The notes under the pieces: model-generated | Seen by the model: only the letters and a program-made list of their open reading frames with translations | The model's database searches: none | Told to the model about the DNA's origin: nothing | Shown: one piece after another, positions 51,921 to 61,664 of the stretch | Layout: every line of letters starts with the position of its first letter | Numbering within the stretch: the first letter of the stretch is position 1 | Assembly (NCBI GenBank): GCA_009829735.1 | Contig: CM020618.1 | Coordinates: forward strand, 21,747,346 to 21,811,345 | DNA: 64,000 nucleotides | Direction: 5' to 3' | From: Pyropia yezoensis | Lineage: Eukaryota > Rhodophyta > Bangiophyceae > Bangiales > Bangiaceae | Made by a program: the position numbers and the translations under genes

Positions 51921-52486
51921 GGGTCCTTATCAAAGTCATCCCCGCCTTGTTCGCACACGCGTAGGGAGCCTGTTACCCAGCAGTAGCCCGTCTGCTTAAA
52001 CTGTTCGTAGTACAAGCCGATGACGAAGGCCCGTGACGCGCGCACACCCTCTCCAAGCATGTCAATGTCTCGAAGGGACACCGACTCTTGAACCGTGCAA
52101 AACGGGGATATAGGGCCGTCGGCGGGCGCGGCGTCGGGCCCGTCCGTGATCCGCCACGGTGGCGGACGATCATCCGGGGGAGTCCCCGGACGTTCGTCAC
52201 CTTGGACGGTACCGGCTCCGTCGTCGCCGCCCAAACAGGAGCTGCTGATCCCGTCCGGCTCCGGCTCGTCCACCCCACCGGGCTGCGGCTGCGTCAACGG
52301 CGGTACCGGTACCGAAGTCGAGTCGTCACGACCGTCAAGGTCGCCAAAGTCCAGCAGAGCGTCGTCGTAGCTCAGCGACGGCGTGGCCTTCCGGCCGTTG
52401 TCCTCGACGTCCATGTCGTCCGCGAGGGGCGGACTGGCCGCCCCAACGGAAGGCGGAGGGGATGGCGGGGGGTCAGAACACTCCAT
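47666..52486 (-). CDS. ParB-like domain protein leading into a 2OG-Fe(II) oxygenase-like C-terminus
   Basis: From ATG 52486 (MECSDPPPSPPP) to TAG at 47666 the protein has 1606 residues. Residues ~165-260 look like a ParB/sulfiredoxin-type nuclease domain: SVSLRDIDMLGEG, then the signature YWLIDGYHRFTALMRHL (GxHR at about 228), separated by a poly-Gly insert from a GGC triplet repeat. A helical region follows (PADLAKAVGLLMKEARSHG). The middle third is low complexity (PEPAPAAPEPAPAAP repeats) with a nuclear-localisation-like patch TKKKARSNRARRPQ. Near residue 1328 ELFERGWAILQGA resembles the first strand of 2OG oxygenases, and the frame ends at about residue 1602 with AVPQVPHVDLPG, an HxD iron-binding motif. 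The in-frame TAG comes immediately after, although the rest of an oxygenase core follows in the next segments. ParB folds bind or cut DNA. A role in DNA base modification is inference only. Confidence 0.7.
49437..49625. repeat. Coding 15- to 24-bp repeats (Ala/Pro-rich) in the ParB-like gene
   Basis: GGTGCGGGTGCTGCT repeats about five times at 49437-49515, followed by copies of GCTGGTTCGGGTGCTGCAGGT. Read on the minus strand these give APAAPAPAA and PEPAPAA strings. Nearby (49275-49325) is a GGCAGC repeat encoding poly-Ala. Confidence 0.75.
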
Positions 52487-52573
52487 ACCTGACCCCGGCG
52501 CAGAGCCCAGCGTATAACAAGGGCACTCGGTCGTCCGTGCCGCGCGGGGGGTGACGGAGGCCGGCGTCGTTGG

Positions 52574-52606
<33 letters not shown>

Positions 52607-53499
52607 GGTTGTTTTTCCTCGGGGGCAGGGGCAAAGAAGGTTGAAAAAGAAAGGCAACACGGGAGGCGGCGTCGGGGGGTCGACAGATGGGTGCGGGGGG
52701 GGTGGGGAGGGCGGTGCGCGAAAGGGAGAGGGGGCGAAGAGGGTGTGTGACCAGGGGAGATTGGGCCGGTGGCAGTGAAATGGGTCGCGTCTCGATCCCG
52801 CGACACGACCGCGGCCCAGACACGAGAATTAGAGCAGGGGGGGGGGGGGGGGGCGGGACGTCACGCCGATGGTGGCAGGAGGCACCCCCCGGAAGAGGGG
52901 AGCGGGGCGAGGACGAGGAGCCGCGTGCCTCGGCGCACACGCACAGGAAGGGGGGGGGGGCGGGAGGGGGGCGGGCGGGGTCTGCCACGTCAGAAGCCCT
53001 CGGGTTCGTGCGTTTTTTGCTGCCGGCGCCGGTGACAGCAAGCGGGGCACGTGCGCTGCCTGTGTGTGTGTGTGGAATCCGCAGGCACGCGCCAGTTGGA
53101 TATACAAAATGGAAAGAATGGTTTCCCACCAGGACGGTGCGGCCCGTCCAACGCGTGCACCGTCGGTTCAATTTAATGCACTTTTTGAGCAACGCCTTTG
53201 TCGTGACGGTCCTCGTGAATCATTTGACAAGCGAATATGTACCAGTTTCGCCGACGGGCCATTTGGTGTTGACAGTCGTACGTGCAACGGGCCGCGCAAG
53301 CCGCGTTGCCAGTCAAATCGGCCGTCTGTTAGGGACATGGTGTGAGACCCGCTGCGCTGGCCCTCGCCGGCTGCGGCGCCCGGATGCAGCTGCGATGCCC
53401 GGCGCCTGGTCGCCTGCCTAGCGCTGCCGCCCTTCCCGCCCACGCCTCAGCTGCCGCTGCCGTTTCCCCCAATGCCACAGCTGCCCCCCCTTGCCGCCC
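52487..53499. other. Intergenic region with poly-G tract and AT-rich patch
   Basis: Bases 52569-52605 are almost pure G (C-run on the ParB-like coding strand, just 5' of its start), with further G-runs at 52840-52853 and 52950. Bases 53100-53340 are lower in GC and could be a promoter for a plus-strand gene to the right. No gene is called. Confidence 0.45.
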
Positions 53500-53808
53500 A
53501 TGCCGTCGCTGTCAACGTCCACAACGCTGGCGGCGGCTGCAGCAGCGGCGGCAGCCGCCACAGCTGCGTCACGTAGTGCTACTCCCGCTGCAGCTGCGGC
53601 GGCACGGGCTGCGCTGGCCGCGTGGCGCGCCGACCCTCGGATGGGGATGGCGGCGGCGATTGAGGCTATGCGGGGAGAGCTCCCCCCGGGGTCGCCGGCG
53701 GGCTCTCCCGGTGGCTTCCCTGCCCGACTCGCCCCTGGACTCCCGACAGGGTTTCCTGTCGGCTTCCCGGGGGGGTTCTGGACCGCCTCCCCAGGGGGCT
53801 TCCCGTGA
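53500..53808 (+). CDS. Small Ala-rich protein with Gly-Phe-Pro repeats, hypothetical
   Basis: From ATG 53500 there are 102 residues: an Ala-rich helical stretch (ARAALAAWRADPRMGMAAAI), then short GFP/GLP/GSP repeats (GLPTGFPVGFPGGFW), ending with TGA. An upstream Pro/Leu-rich stretch (LPLPFPPMPQLPP, ATG 53472) probably belongs to it but sits one base out of frame across a 7-C run. No family is recognised. Confidence 0.35.
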   Translation: MPSLSTSTTLAAAAAAAAAATAASRSATPAAAAAARAALAAWRADPRMGMAAAIEAMRGELPPGSPAGSPGGFPARLAPGLPTGFPVGFPGGFWTASPGGFP

Positions 53809-54458
53809 GGCTTCCTGGCGCGGGCGACCATGGCAGCGGTAGCGGGGACCTAGGGGACACCATCGTGGTCGCTGACTATGTGCATCCTTCTGTGGCAGCC
53901 GATAGCGGGCTGGTGGCGTTTGTGCGCGGTGGGGGCGCGTGGGTGGCGGCGGCTGCTGAGGAGCGGCAGATGACTTTTTCAGGTGGCTGTGCCGGCTGTG
54001 GCGGCTGCTCGTGTGGGCTGCCCGGGGGGGGGGGGGGGGGGGGGGGCGGCCGGGGGTGGCCTGGGCTTCCGCTGGGATGAGAGCGGGGGAAAGAGGCGGG
54101 TCGCTGCCGGGGGGGGGTCTCTGAATACGTCATGGCAAAGGAGTTTGAGCTGAACGTGGGCTTTTGGGTGTCCCCACCCGTCGGGAGGGGAGGAGAAACA
54201 GGAAGGTGGATGGCCGCGAGGGGTGGGCTCGGGGGATGGCGCAGCCACCGGCGACGCCCGTGCCGCCGACGGAAAACTACACTGGCGATGATGGCGCTAC
54301 CCACCCCTTTCCTCCATAAAAGACCGCCGCGCCCGTACTCCGCCCGCCCAACGGCCGACCGTCCACCCCGTCTGCACCGCAACGCTCCACACCTCCACGC
54401 CAAATGCAAGCACCCCCCCACTGACATGCACGCAACCCAGCAGCAGTCACAACCCACA
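53809..54458. other. No supported gene
   Basis: Open frames on both strands are low complexity. An ATG at 54132 (MAKEFELNVGFWV) starts plausibly but turns Arg-rich within 40 codons. A poly-G tract lies at about 54026-54045. Confidence 0.35.
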
Positions 54459-54554
54459 CCACCTGGGAAATGGGGAGGGGGGGGGGGGGGGGGGGGGGGG
54501 TGGAGCGGGCAAAGCAGGGTAGGGGATCTGCGGTCGCGAGGGGTGGGCGCAACT

Positions 54555-54585
<31 letters not shown>

Positions 54586-54930
54586 ACGCGCCAACAGCGG
54601 CACCGGCACGGCTGGAAAAACCGCACCGGCGGTGCGGGCGGGCGCCCCCCTCCCCAGAGGGAGGAGGCGACGCACACGGTGGGATGGACGTATCGCCACA
54701 CCGCGCGGAATCCCCGCTCGCGGGCGCATGCGGGGAGCCGCCCACGGCAAAGTCTTTCACGCACGCGGCTGGCCGGATCCCCACCCAGCCGGGTCGCCAC
54801 CTATCCATTATGTGTGCACCGGCCACCCGGGACGTGGCAGTTGGTGGTGGCGACGGACGTGGCAGTCGGTGGTGGCGACGGTAGTTGTATCAATTACCAT
54901 TACAGCAGTCCTGATTGTCAAGTCTCGCTA
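54459..54930 (+). repeat. Dispersed repeat family R1, copy b (long form)
   Basis: Starts CACCTGGGAAATGG, shares with copy d the blocks GGAGCGGGCAAAGCAGGG, GACGCGCCAACAGCGGCACC and TATCGCCACACCGCGCGGAA, then the family core (TATCCATTATGTGTGCACC) and the end GTAGTTGTATCAATTACCAT. Two poly-G tracts inside differ in length between copies. Confidence 0.85.
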
Positions 54931-55959
54931 GGCGGCCTGGCGGGCCGCGGCGGCGGGGGCGGCCGCCGCCGCCCGGGCTGTGGCGGCATGGGTGGGCGGT
55001 GGCGGTGGCGGCGGCGGCGGGCGGGGGGGGGGTGGGGGGGGAGGGGGGGAGGGGGGGAGGGTGGGGGTGGCGGGGCAGGGGAGGGGCGGGGGGCGTGCGG
55101 GGAGGGCGATCCCGGGGATGAGGGAGGTGAGGGAGGGTGGGCGGGGGAGGTACCGTAGCGTCTCCCGCACGCGCACCACACCACCGCCGCACACACACGT
55201 TCCTCTGTCTGCCACACAAGGGGCGACGAGGATTGGGTGGGAAGGGGGGCCTCGCGGGTTGTGGTGGGGGGCATGTGCCCCTGACCTCCCCAGGGAGTGG
55301 GACGTTGCTGTCTCGGGCTGCCGGGGTGCTCTTGGGTGGCGCAAGCAAAAACAGCCCCCAAGAGAGAGGGGGTGGGGGGGGGGGCGGGGGGGGCGCGGAG
55401 GAGGCAGGCAGGGCGGGGGCAGGAAGCGGACGGCGGCGGATACCGCCGCCCCACACATCCAGGCGGCGCTCGCCGCGGGCGCGACGGGGGCGACGGCCGC
55501 GGCGGACGACGCGGGGGCGGCGGCGGCGCTGGTGGGGGTGGTCGAGGCGGTGCTCGGCGTGAGGGGGGGGGGGGTTGGGGGGGGCGGGGGGGTGGGGGCG
55601 ACGCGCGGGGGGTGCGGGCGACGTTGCCCGCCGACCGCAAGGAGCTGTTCAAGGGGCTGGTTGCCGCGTGGGAGGCGGGTGGGAATTACGATGGCAAGGT
55701 GTGAGAGAGGCTGGGGAGGGCACGACGGGGGGGGGGGTGGGGGGCCGACGCACACCCCCCACCCGCCGGCACCCGTCGACACGCCACCGGTGCTGGCGCC
55801 CCCCCCCCCCCCCCCCCCTTCCTCCGCCGCCGCCGCCGCCGCCGCCCAGCTCACCGTCGGGCGCGGCGGCTACAGCGTCGGCAGCGTCGGCGGCTGCAGC
55901 GTCGGCAGCGTCGGCGGCCGCCTCCCGTGCGGCCAGCCGCCCATCGCACCCCCACAGGC
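54931..55959. other. GC-extreme stretch without a clear gene
   Basis: G-rich throughout, with several open frames on both strands. A plus frame contains an Ala-rich helix and LPADRKELFKGLVAAWEAGG near 55625-55680, which could be a real short coding piece. It is flanked by homopolymers and has no clear start. Confidence 0.3.
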
Positions 55960-56287
55960 GCGCACGGTGGGATGGGCGTATCGCCACACCGCGCGGAATC
56001 CCCGCTCGCGGGCGCATGCGGGGAGCCGCCCACGGCCAAGTCTTTCGCGGACGCGGCTGGCCGGAGCCCCACCCGGCGGGGTCGCCACCTATCCATTATG
56101 TGTGCACCGGCCACCCGGGACGTGGCAGTTGGTAGAGCCGACGGACGTGGCAGTCGGTGGTGGCGACGGTAGTTGTATCAATTACCATTACAGCAGTCCT
56201 TTCTTCAATGATTGTCAAGTCTCGTTACTGTAGAACGGTTCGTGAGGGGTGGGGGGTAGGGGGGTTGGCGGGGGGGTATTCCCGTCA
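55960..56287 (+). repeat. Dispersed repeat family R1, copy c
   Basis: Shares TATCGCCACACCGCGCGGAA, the core, and the AT-rich end (TCAATTACCATTACAGCAG, then CTTTCTTCAATGATTGTCAA) with copies b and d, and continues to the GGGGGGTATTCCCGTCA box also present in d. Confidence 0.85.
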
Positions 56288-56439
56288 TTAAGGACGGGGT
56301 GAGCGCTGGAAGGAAGTAAGTAACTGTTGATGGTAGTAAGGTTGGAACTCATGTGACGATGGCAATAAGGTTACCTGCTGTTTTCAGCCGTATGTACCTG
56401 TACTCGATGGACCCCCCCCCCTCGTACTGGTAGCCGCCG

Positions 56440-56765
56440 TCACGCCCCCCCTGTCGGCACCCCCTCCGCCCGCGGCTGCCCCTGCCCGCTGCCCGCTGCT
56501 TCCCCCCTGACCGCGGCTGCCCTCCTGCTGGCGGTCAGCCCCCTCCTGCTGGCGGTCAGCCCCCTACAGGCGCTTACACCCCCCCTGGCGGCGGACACCC
56601 CCATGCCATAGGTCACCCCGCTCCTGGCGGTCACCCCCCTCGTGGCGGCGGTGACCACCACCCTTGCGGCGTTCCCCCCCCCTCGTGGCGGCGGTCACCC
56701 CCCTCCCGGCGGGCACCCCCCTGACGGCGACTTCCCCCATCGTGGCGGCGGTGAGCCACTCCTCT
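56440..56765 (+). repeat. Degenerate ~21-24 bp tandem repeat (CCCCCTCGTGGCGGCGGTCA type)
   Basis: About a dozen imperfect units with a CCCCC + TGGCGG(CGG)TCA pattern. One plus frame reads PPxGGGH-type Pro-Gly repeats, but no start and no flanking domain support a gene. Confidence 0.6.
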
Positions 56766-57473
56766 TCTTCCCTTCATTCTCCTTCTGGCGGTCAAAAATA
56801 ATTCTCATCGGAGACCAAGCCACCGCGTGCTGGGCACAGGCGAGCCACTGCCCGGGTGATGGGTGTCCTGAGGGCTGTTTGAGGGGCAGTGAGCGCAAGT
56901 CCCGTGGCGTGGTGGCAGGAGGGTGCGGGGGGGGGGGGCAGTACGACCTTGTGCCCGGGGAAAAGGCCCACGCCGTGCTCGAGACAGCGTCACGCAGCGC
57001 CTCAAAAAGCGTGTTGCTCGCAACGGCACGTGAAAGCCGTCACATGTGCAGGGGCAGAGCAGTCGTCAGCCCTGTTCAGGCACTCTGACTGGGCCAAGGG
57101 GCTCATGGCTCGTCGGATCGAGGGGGGCGCGTGGGGGTGCAGACGGCGAAGAAGGTTGGAACGGCGAGGGGGGCAGAGCCGACGACGTGGGTGGGGAGAA
57201 GGAAGCAGGTGCGAACGGAGGGGCTTTTGGGCATGATTGTTGAGATGCCGAAAACGCAGTGGCAAGGAATGTAGTGGGGCGGAGGAGGACAGCGGGGACA
57301 AGGCCGAGGATTTGGCGGCGGCGACGGTGGGGGCAGAGCGGAAGGGGCGGCGGGGTTTTCTTCGGGCGGCGTCAGCGCCCCAGCGCCCGGGGTGACGGTG
57401 CTTTTCCCACGGCCGCGCCCTCCCCCTCCTCTGGTACCCGCTTTCCACCGCTGCGCTGAACGTCCCTTGCAGT

Positions 57474-57507
<34 letters not shown>

Positions 57508-57689
57508 TTCGGCCTCCTCCTTCCCCCGCGCCCACTTCTGCGACGGCGACCACGGCAGGCGGGGGCGGGCGGTCGAGTATCAGCGTCACGACCTCCCATG
57601 CCCGGTCCTGGCAGGGGCATTGTGCGCCACCCCCTCAGGGGCCTCGGCGGCGCAGCGGTGGGCGACGGCGAGGGCGGCCAACTAATACG
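56766..57689. other. No gene recognised; 31-C run
   Basis: Contains an AT-rich patch (AAAAATAATTCTCATCGG at 56795), a poly-C tract at about 57477-57507 and only low-complexity open frames. Confidence 0.4.
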
Positions 57690-58420
57690 CTACGGCGATG
57701 CTCGTCTGGGCCGTCGTGTGGCCAGACCCAATGGAGCGTTCCATTCGGATGGTGCCGACCGGGGCGCCCAGGCTCCCCACCCTAGCCAGTAGGCGCCAAC
57801 AGCAGCGCCGTGCATGTGAGGCGATGGGAGGGGGGGCGCTCGCGTCGCCACCGCGTCCTTGCCGGTTGTTGTCGCGCCCTCTTCCGCATTCGCGTCGGAG
57901 TGTGTCGGCCGCCGCCGCCTCTGCCGTCCCAACCCCGCAGTGGACCCCTTGAGCGTCGCGGCCAGGTTCCGCAACGCCCGCACGCCACTGACGCGCATCT
58001 CAACCATGGCGGCACGGACAGCGTTGGCCGGCACAGAGAGGGCGGCGGCGGCCACGGACGGCAGCTCCCCTGTGTGGCGGCCGCAGTTGACCAGGGCGGA
58101 CAGCATCGCCCACAGCTGCGCCGTGCAAATGCGCGCGTTTTTGGTATCCATGCCCCGCCCCGCGGCTGCTGCCGCTTCCGCATGGCATGGGCGGACAGCC
58201 GCTCGTCGGGCAGCGGCCGCCGACGGTCGGCAAATAGGCCCCGCGGCGACCACCGCACGCCGTCGCACAGCATCGGAAGGACCCTCTTGTGGTGGACGAG
58301 TAGCCGCGACGAGTCCGCCCGACGGGGATGACGTCGAGGAACACTGGCGAGCCACAGCCGCGCGCGAGCGCCGAACACACCCCCTCCACCAGCGGCCGGC
58401 GCGCAGTCCTTGCACGCCAC
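57690..58420 (-). CDS. Hypothetical protein with probable frameshift
   Basis: Good composition on the minus strand occurs in two frames. Near 58420-58170 it reads MACKDCAPAAGGGG, HHKRVLPMLCDGVRWSP and ADRRRPLPDERLSAHAMRKR. From about 58150 another frame reads GMDTKNARICTAQLWAMLSA, then SVAAAALSVPANAVRAAMVE and RALRNLAATLKGS. A C/G-rich run near 58155-58170 is the likely indel site. The stop at 57690 is taken from the second frame, but the last 60 residues are poorly composed. No domain is recognised. Confidence 0.35.
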
Positions 58421-58537
58421 CGGGGGCCGCTGTCTTAACTCTGCAAGTATGCATTCATACTGTTGTCAGCAAAGAGCTGTGGGACTGAGAATGGCCGTCG
58501 TGAAGACCTGTAGGCGGGTAGACCACCCGGACGGTAC

Positions 58538-59150
58538 ATCACCTGGGAAATGGTGGGGGGGGGAGCGGGCAAAGCAGGGCAGGGGATCTGCGGTCGCGAG
58601 GGGTGGGCGCGACTCAAGGGGGGGGGGGGGGGGGGGGCGACGCGCCAACAGCGGCACCGGCACGGCTGGAAAAACCGCACCGGCGGTGCGGGCGGGCGCC
58701 CCCCTCCCCAGAGGGAGGAGGCGGCGCGCACGGGGGGATGGGCGTATCGCCACACCGCGCGGAATCCCCGCTCGCGGGCGCATGCGGGGAGCCGTCCACG
58801 GCAAAGTCTTTCGCGGACCCGGCTGGCCGGATCCCCACCCGGTCGGGTCGCCACCTATCCATTATGTGTGCACCGGCCACCCGGGACGTGGCAGTCGGTG
58901 GAGGCCCACCAACTGCCACGTCGGCCGGGTCGCCGCATATCCATTATGCGTGCACAGGCCACCCGGGACGTGGCAGTCGGTGGAGGCGACGGACGTGGCA
59001 GTCGGTGGTGGCGACGGTAGTTGTATCAATTAACATTACAGCAGTCCTTTCTTCAATGATTGTCAAGTCCCGTTACTGTAGGACGGATCGTGAGGGGAGG
59101 GCGTGGGGGGGTTGGCGTGGGGGTATTCCCGTCAACACGAACAACACGAG
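58538..59150 (+). repeat. Dispersed repeat family R1, copy d (long form, core duplicated)
   Basis: Matches copy b from CACCTGGGAAATGG onward. Its core is present twice (near 58850 and 58930), and it ends with TATCAATTAACATTACAGCA and a CAACACGAGCAACACGAGC microsatellite at 59136-59172. It sits immediately upstream of the cyclin-like gene at 59493. Confidence 0.85.
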
Positions 59151-59492
59151 CAACACGAGCAACACGAGCACCACGTGCAGCGCCGGCGTGGGCCCCTCAA
59201 ATGGGACTTGAAATCGCTCAAGTCCCCAGTCCATATTAGACAAGCCTGGCCGTCAGAGCACAGCCACCGGCCTGAGCCGCGTCACGCACGAGTGTCGGCG
59301 CCGTTTTTGTCGTACTCGCCCGGACCCGGCCCTCTTCCCGCCACCGCACCCTCCTCACCCATCCACCCACCGACGCCCCGCCTTGCCCCCCGTCCCCCTC
59401 CTCGCCGCCGACGACTTTTCCTGGCATCCGGACGGCGGCCCCTCGTGCGACAAGCTGTCGAGAGCAGTAGCCCCCCGGAGAGCGTTGCCGTC

Positions 59493-60293
59493 ATGCCGGG
59501 GCATGCGGCGCACAGCCTTCATGGTGGGGCAGCTCACTTTGCTGTCGAGGTCTTTGTAGACTACTTGCGCTTTTTTGGCTTGCTCACGGGTGCCCCCGGC
59601 GCCGCCGCCTCCCGTATCAGCGAGGTCGCCGCGGCAATGTGTCACGGCGGAATGGCCCTAGCGGCAGTGGCCGTGGCTGTCCAGTGGGAAAACTCGTACT
59701 GTGTCGCTGCCCGTGCGAGTGTCGGGCGCCCTCCGGCTCGGGAGCGGCCGGTGGCCTGCGAGCACGTTCCCACGGCCTTGCTCATTGCGTGTCGTGCTGT
59801 CTGTCTGCGGCTGCAGAGTTGTGGCCTGGCAGCGGACACGGCGGAAGCCGACCAAGAGCCCGTGCGGCTGATCTACTCTCTGATGGCGTTCAACGAGACC
59901 GAGGGGCTGTCCGTCGCGCTGGCCGAGCTGGCCCTCCGCGCGGTGTGGCAGGACGCCCATCCCACCGTGCGCGCTGCCTCGCTCGTTTCCGTCGCAGACG
60001 CTGCGTCCATGCGGCGCTGCGTGGACGCGGCAATGGCTCCCACAGGCACGGGCACGGGTGCACGGCCGTTAGCTGTTTGTATTCCGGCGGACCTAGCCGT
60101 TGCCTGTAAGTATCCGGACATGCAACTCGTCTTTGGAGCTGGCACCACCGCGACAGCGGCCGCTGCCACGGGAGTGGCTACAGGGCAGCACGTCGAGGCT
60201 GCGGCGGTCCCGGAAGTCCCGGTCCCGGAAGCCACCCCGCCGTCCCGTCGCCGGAGTCTGCGCCTGGCCATGCGCAACACACGGGGGCGATAG
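59493..60293 (+). CDS. Cyclin-like (tentative) protein, paralogue 1
   Basis: From ATG 59493 (MPGHAAHSLHGGAAH) to TAG the protein has 266 residues. It is mostly helical: FVDYLRFFGLLTG, GMALAAVAVAVQWENSYC, VPTALLIACRAVCLRLQSC, EPVRLIYSLMAFN and GLSVALAELALRAVWQDAHP. The five-helix order and the small-residue-rich third helix recall a cyclin box, but no diagnostic Lys/Glu pair is evident, so this is a weak structural guess. The gene is clearly homologous to the minus-strand gene at 61008-61664. The C-terminus is basic (SRRRSLRLAMRNTRGR). A C-rich leader precedes the start and a 26-G run follows the stop by about 26 bases. Confidence 0.6.
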   Translation: MPGHAAHSLHGGAAHFAVEVFVDYLRFFGLLTGAPGAAASRISEVAAAMCHGGMALAAVAVAVQWENSYCVAARASVGRPPARERPVACEHVPTALLIACRAVCLRLQSCGLAADTAEADQEPVRLIYSLMAFNETEGLSVALAELALRAVWQDAHPTVRAASLVSVADAASMRRCVDAAMAPTGTGTGARPLAVCIPADLAVACKYPDMQLVFGAGTTATAAAATGVATGQHVEAAAVPEVPVPEATPPSRRRSLRLAMRNTRGR

Positions 60294-61007
60294 TAGAAGA
60301 GAGGGTCGAAAAGACCTCTGGGGGGGGGGGGGGGGGGGGGGGGGGCGATTTCCCATGACCTACCACTCAGAGCTGCTTTTTCGAGTGTGGAACGCCTCTG
60401 TGCCAACACGTGACAACGTTTTCTGTACATGGTGAAAGATGTGGGCGGGTAGGAGGCGTGTCTTGTCTTGGGTCTTGGGTAGATCATTTCCATGCTTCTA
60501 GACGCCGTTTTCTCTTGGTCATTTCCTAGGCCGACCGCGCGTCGGCGTTGTGCAGCGTGCCCCCGGCCCACCACCCGGCCCACCACCTTTACTAAGGACC
60601 GTATCGGCCGCGCCCCCTACTCACCAATGCGCGGGGAGGGCCGGAAGACACGTACTTTTTAACCTTCTTGTCCTCGCGCAGCTACGCGAGCTGCCGCGCC
60701 GCACAGGGCGACGCGGTAGACACGTCGGCCTACGCGCACGCGCCCGTGGTGACCCGATTGGCCGTCACTGCCTTCGTGCGATTTGGCATGGGAGCTCCCC
60801 ACCGGCCGCGGGCGTCTGGGGTGCACCGTGTGCGCACCCCCCATGGACTACAGACGAGAGCCCGGGGACCCCGACGAGGCCATGGCTCCCAGCAGCCGAC
60901 ACGCGATGAAAAACGATTTGTACAAGAACCACCCACACAATCCCGGCGGCCACCCGGCACCCGTCGTGTGGACAAAACGCCCACAAAACGCCGGCTCCGT
61001 GGACCAC
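60294..61007. other. Spacer between head-to-tail paralogues' ends; 26-G run
   Basis: Poly-G at about 60320-60345, then a lower-GC stretch (60360-60500). No credible gene: frames over 60668-61007 are Arg/Pro-rich on both strands. Confidence 0.45.
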
Positions 61008-61664
61008 CTACGGAGAGAGGTTCGAAAAATAATCCCCCTCGGGATACCCACTCGCACTGAACAAGCCGGCGGGGGGGTCCAGCGCCGACGCGGGCGGGTC
61101 CCCATTGTCTCCGATAGGGGCCTTGGCAGCGTCCACACAGTGTCGCATTGCAGAGACGTCCGCCGCAAACGCCGGTGCCACGTGTGCCACTGGCGGGTGA
61201 GCGTCTCGCCACACCGCCCGGAGGGCGAGCTCTGCAACCGCAACAGCGAGTCCGTCGGCCGCTTTGAGTGCCACCACAGAGGAGATCAGCCGCAGGGGCT
61301 CTTCGTCGGCGGCCGCCCCTCGGGGTGTCAGGCCCGATCCCTGCAGGCAGCCACAAGCGGCCCTGCAGGCAATGAGCATGGCAGTCGGTACAAACTGGGC
61401 GGCCACAGGCTCTGGCCGCGCCGCCGGCCGGGGGTTGTTGAGACGGCCAGGAACGGAGTACGTGTTGTCCCATTCAAGCGCAATAAAGATCGCCGCCGCA
61501 GCCATTCCGCTGCGGCTCCTCCCTGCCGTGAGGTCGTTGACGCGGGAGGACGCGGCGCCGGGGGCGCCCGTCAGCAGGCCAAAAAACCGCAGGACGAGCA
61601 CGAAAGACTCGACGGCCCCGTGCAAAGCGCCGCCATTGGCGGTTCGCACGGACCGACGCGGCAT
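61008..61664 (-). CDS. Cyclin-like (tentative) protein, paralogue 2
   Basis: From ATG 61664 (MPRRSVRTANGGALHG) to TAG the protein has 218 residues. It aligns along most of its length with the gene at 59493-60293: LRFFGLLTGAPGAASSRV, EWDNTYSV, VPTAMLIACRAACGCLQ and LAVAVAELALRAVWRDAHPP have direct counterparts. It lacks the basic tail of paralogue 1 and ends EGDYFSNLSP. The frame is open further upstream to 61841 but without a better ATG. The pair is convergent, so it was not produced by simple tandem duplication. Confidence 0.6.
   Translation of the reverse strand: MPRRSVRTANGGALHGAVESFVLVLRFFGLLTGAPGAASSRVNDLTAGRSRSGMAAAAIFIALEWDNTYSVPGRLNNPRPAARPEPVAAQFVPTAMLIACRAACGCLQGSGLTPRGAAADEEPLRLISSVVALKAADGLAVAVAELALRAVWRDAHPPVAHVAPAFAADVSAMRHCVDAAKAPIGDNGDPPASALDPPAGLFSASGYPEGDYFSNLSP

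Noticed and set aside
60668..61473. Overlapping frames on both strands beside and across paralogue 2
   Set aside because: They are shadows of the paralogue gene or Arg/Pro-rich chance frames; no homology to the paralogue at 59493.
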